Assembly (NCBI GenBank): GCA_964457225.1
Contig: CAYWEM010000002.1
Location: forward strand, 186,001 to 250,000
Source of the DNA: CAYWEM01 sp964457225
GTDB taxonomy: Bacteria; Acidobacteriota; Aminicenantia; UBA2199
DNA length: 64,000 bases
Reading direction: 5' to 3'
Both the position numbers and the translations under genes were made by a program. Shown here in pieces: positions 61,561 through 64,000 of the stretch. The notes under the pieces were generated by a model, which did no database searches, was not told the DNA's origin, and saw only the letters and a program-made list of their open reading frames with translations. Within the stretch, counting starts at the first letter, position 1. Each line of letters starts with the position of its first letter.

Positions 61561-63693
61561 ATGCCAAACAACCAGCCGGGGCCGGGTAAGGCCCAGAAAA
61601 ACAAACGTATCGAAGTTCATCCTGTATTGCCGGTGGCGGAATTTGAGCCGATCACTTTCTACTGGAACCGCACTCCCCTGCAGGCCCGTGATGGTGAAAC
61701 CATCTCAGCGGCCCTGATGGCCAACGACATTCACATTTTCAGCCGTCATGCCAGGGACGGCGGCGCCCAGGGGATTTACTGCGCCAACGGGCAATGCGCC
61801 AAGTGTACGGTGATCGCCAACGGCCGGCCGGTGAAGTCCTGCATGACTCCGGTCAGGGCCAACATGATCGTCGAGGAATTGAACGGATTGCCCGAACTGC
61901 CGCCGGTCGACCGGCAGCCTCAGATCCAGGAGACCGTTCCCCTGGAAAAGACTGATGTGCTGGTAATCGGCGGCGGTCCGGCCGGACTCTCGGCCGCCCT
62001 GGAACTGGGACGACTGGGTATAAAGACCCTGATCGTCGATGATAAGCACATCCTGGGCGGCAAGCTGGTTTTGCAGACTCACAAATTTTTCGGCTCAGTG
62101 GAAGATTCCCAGGCCGGCACCAGGGGCAATGAAATCGGCCGGCGGCTGAGCCGGGAAGTCGAGGCCTGCCCGTCCGTCTCCATCTGGTTGAACAGCACCG
62201 TGCTCTACGTGTTTAAAGACCGCCGTATCGGGGTGTTGAGCGAAGACGGCTACCGGCTGGTCGAGGCGGCGGTCATCCTGAACACCGCCGGCGCCAGGGA
62301 AAAGTTCCTGCGTTTTCCCGGCAACAACCTGGTCGGCATTTACGGAGCCGGAGCCTTCCAGACCCTGGTCAACCGCGACCTGGTCCGCACATCCAACCGC
62401 CTGTTCATCGTCGGCGGCGGCAACGTCGGTCTCATTGCCGGTTACCATGCTCTGCAGGCCGGCATCACCGTGGTCGGCCTGGCTGAAGCCATGCCGGCCT
62501 GCGGCGGCTACAAGGTGCACGCCGACAAGCTCCAACGGCTGGGGGTTCCGATTTACACTTCGCACACGGTAACCGAAGCTCACGGCCGTGACCGCCTGGA
62601 AGCGGTGACCATAGCCGAGATAGACCGGTGTTTCCAAGTCAAACCGGGGACGGAAAAAACCTTCGCCTGTGACACTCTGTTGATAGCCGTCGGCCTGGAT
62701 TCAATCAACGAATTCACCAGGCAGGCTGAAACAGCCGGCTTGCCTGTTTTTTCCAGCGGCGATGCCGAGGAAATCGCCGAGGCTTCTTCAGCCATGTTCA
62801 ACGGCCGCATCAGCGGCCTGAAAATCGCCTCCTTCCTGGGCCGCAGTGACCAGGATATACCTGAAGACTGGTACCGCAAGGCCGAAGCGCTCAAAGCCCA
62901 TCCGGGAAAAGTCCATGACCAGGTTTTTCCGACCGCTGAAGAGGGCGTAATGCCGATCATTCACTGCCTGCAGGAAATACCATGTAATCCCTGCACCACG
63001 GTTTGCCCTACCGAGGCCATCAAGATCGCCGGCGACCCCCTGATGGACCTGCCCGAATTCAAGGGGCGCTGCCTGGGCTGTACCAAGTGCCTGACCATCT
63101 GCCCCGGCCTGGCCATCACCCTGGTCGATTACCGCCGTGATCCGGCCCGGCCCGAAGTGACAGTGGTCTACGAGATATCAAATCACCCCGTAAAAAAAGG
63201 TGACCAGCTGGAAGCAGTGGACATTGAAGGCCGCCTCCTGGAACGTGTTGAAGTCAGTGCCGTGCAGGAAGTCAAGGCCGGCCTCACCCAGCTGGTCCGC
63301 TTCAAGGCCGACCCGAAAATCGCCAAGCACATCGTTTCCTTCCGGATACAGACCGAGGCTGATACAGCCCCCCTGGAAAAAAACATCAAAACGGTCGAAA
63401 AAACAAATGAAAACTACATCTGCCTGTGTGAGCGGGTCACTGTCGAAGAGGTGCGCCGCCTGATCCGATCGGGGATCACCGATTTCAACCAGATCAAGGC
63501 CATCACCCGGGCCGGCATGGGTTCATGCGGGGCCAAAACCTGCGAAACCATGATCAGGAACCTTTTCCGCGAAGAAGGCATCCCCCTGGACAAAATAACC
63601 CCGAACACCAAGAGACCCTTGTTCGTCGAAGTGCCCCTGGGCGTTTTCGCCGGCATGGATCAAGGAGAACAGGATCATGGCAAAAAATCCTGA
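61561..63693 (+). CDS. Multi-cluster FAD oxidoreductase, alpha subunit of a proline/opine/sarcosine-type dehydrogenase
   Basis: The 710-residue fusion has, in order: an N-terminal SoxA-like [2Fe-2S] domain with C74, C79, C82 and C94; an FAD/NAD-binding domain with VIGGGPAGLSAAL near 135 and a second GGGNVGL; two [4Fe-4S] motifs, CNPCTTVCP (about 474) and CLGCTKCLTICP (about 503); and a C-terminal BFD-like [2Fe-2S] domain (CLCERVTVEEV and GMGSCGAKTC, from about 620). This matches alpha subunits that pass electrons from a beta-subunit amine or imino-acid oxidase. The substrate is not known. The beta-type gene overlaps by 17 nt. Start chosen by the leaderless promoter; the ORF extends to 61492. 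Confidence 0.85.
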   Translation: MPNNQPGPGKAQKNKRIEVHPVLPVAEFEPITFYWNRTPLQARDGETISAALMANDIHIFSRHARDGGAQGIYCANGQCAKCTVIANGRPVKSCMTPVRANMIVEELNGLPELPPVDRQPQIQETVPLEKTDVLVIGGGPAGLSAALELGRLGIKTLIVDDKHILGGKLVLQTHKFFGSVEDSQAGTRGNEIGRRLSREVEACPSVSIWLNSTVLYVFKDRRIGVLSEDGYRLVEAAVILNTAGAREKFLRFPGNNLVGIYGAGAFQTLVNRDLVRTSNRLFIVGGGNVGLIAGYHALQAGITVVGLAEAMPACGGYKVHADKLQRLGVPIYTSHTVTEAHGRDRLEAVTIAEIDRCFQVKPGTEKTFACDTLLIAVGLDSINEFTRQAETAGLPVFSSGDAEEIAEASSAMFNGRISGLKIASFLGRSDQDIPEDWYRKAEALKAHPGKVHDQVFPTAEEGVMPIIHCLQEIPCNPCTTVCPTEAIKIAGDPLMDLPEFKGRCLGCTKCLTICPGLAITLVDYRRDPARPEVTVVYEISNHPVKKGDQLEAVDIEGRLLERVEVSAVQEVKAGLTQLVRFKADPKIAKHIVSFRIQTEADTAPLEKNIKTVEKTNENYICLCERVTVEEVRRLIRSGITDFNQIKAITRAGMGSCGAKTCETMIRNLFREEGIPLDKITPNTKRPLFVEVPLGVFAGMDQGEQDHGKKS

Positions 63694-64000
63694 CGTCGTC
63701 ATCATCGGCGCCGGCTCGATCGGAGTACCGGCCGCCCTGGCCCTGGCCGAAAAGGGCATTGAAGTACTGGTTATCGACCGCCACGCCTCCCCCGGCCAGG
63801 AAAACAACAAGAAGGCCATAGGCGGCATCCGGGCCACGCATTCCGATTTCGGCAAAATCCGGGTTTGCCTGCGCAGTATTGAAATCTTTTCCCGCTGGCA
63901 GGAAAATCACGGCACCGACATCGGCTGGCTGACCCACGGTTACAGCTTCCCGGCCTACCGCCCGCAGGACGAGGCTATACTCAAGCGCCAGCTGGAAATC
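63677..64000 (+). CDS. DAO-family FAD oxidoreductase, beta subunit (cut by window edge)
   Basis: The first 108 residues are visible. The start MAKNPDVVIIGAGSIGVPAAL has the Rossmann G-x-G-x-x-G of D-amino-acid-oxidase/sarcosine-oxidase-beta proteins, then VLVIDRHASPGQENNKKAIGG. The ATG at 63677 lies inside the end of the alpha-subunit gene, with AAGGAG about 9 nt upstream. It would be the substrate-oxidising subunit. The rest lies beyond base 64000. Confidence 0.82.
   Translation, partial: MAKNPDVVIIGAGSIGVPAALALAEKGIEVLVIDRHASPGQENNKKAIGGIRATHSDFGKIRVCLRSIEIFSRWQENHGTDIGWLTHGYSFPAYRPQDEAILKRQLEI

Overview
The window reads as a G+C-rich chromosome segment from a Gram-negative anaerobe that copes with some oxygen. 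Gram-negative features are a heptose kinase and O-antigen ligase, an RND/adaptor/TolC efflux operon, several lipoproteins and two outer-membrane barrels. Anaerobic and redox features are a tungsten-type aldehyde:ferredoxin oxidoreductase, a class I hybrid-cluster protein, rubrerythrin, a ferritin-like protein, an Fe-type superoxide dismutase and a multi-cluster amino-acid-type dehydrogenase. A run of exactly 100 N (1753-1852) shows this is a scaffolded assembly. The phylum cannot be fixed from the sequence alone; an Acidobacteriota/Aminicenantota-like or deltaproteobacterial lineage is a guess.

Layout. 1-1.6 kb: pgpH (cut by the window edge) and phoH. 1.7-2.2 kb: palindromic repeats, the assembly gap, tRNA-Lys and tRNA-Glu. 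2.2-5.6 kb: envelope operon Trm112-like / O-antigen ligase / heptose-7-P kinase / septation-protein-NUDIX fusion. 5.7-6.3 kb: tRNA-Leu and a lone CheX. 6.3-12.5 kb: tetR-tolC-adaptor-RND operon. 12.6-18 kb: an orphan gene, the AOR plus double class II aldolase pair, and a COG2509 flavoprotein. 18-25.4 kb: a palindrome array, a secreted amidase with LysM-like repeats, a compact operon (OB-fold lipoprotein, MacB-like ABC transporter, barrel, FMN_bind-like protein), a Cys/His-rich exported protein and a formylglycine-enzyme-like protein. 25.4-38 kb: an accessory region. It holds an A+T-rich type III restriction-modification pair, an RHH/PIN toxin-antitoxin locus with a frameshifted toxin, a DUF4143 AAA ATPase, a voltage-gated channel, an M23 peptidase and a gene remnant, interspersed with several families of short direct repeats. 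38-53 kb: Hcp, NagB, SelO, a NusG paralogue with an alkaline-phosphatase-superfamily protein, rubrerythrin, several membrane or envelope proteins, a subtilase and a barrel. 53-64 kb: SOD, two DUF4139 paralogues, a ZIP/DASS/ferritin-like operon, a double Lrp-type regulator and a divergent two-subunit flavin dehydrogenase cut by the right edge.

Expression signals are unusually legible. Many genes have a TTGAC(A/T)-type -35, a 15-18 bp spacer (usually 17) and a TA(N)3T-type -10. In at least seven genes the -10 box lies only 6-9 nt from the ATG with no Shine-Dalgarno, so leaderless mRNAs look common. These promoters were also used to reject over-long ORF starts.

Most interesting items: the lipoprotein/ABC/barrel/FMN_bind-like operon beside a Cys/His-rich exported protein (19.6-23.8 kb); a roughly 0.6-kb near-identical tract shared by two otherwise divergent DUF4139 genes; direct repeats bracketing the restriction-modification/TA island and the AAA/channel block; the AOR plus fused double aldolase pair; and the septation-protein-NUDIX fusion. 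No database search was possible. All family names come from reading motifs and domain patterns.
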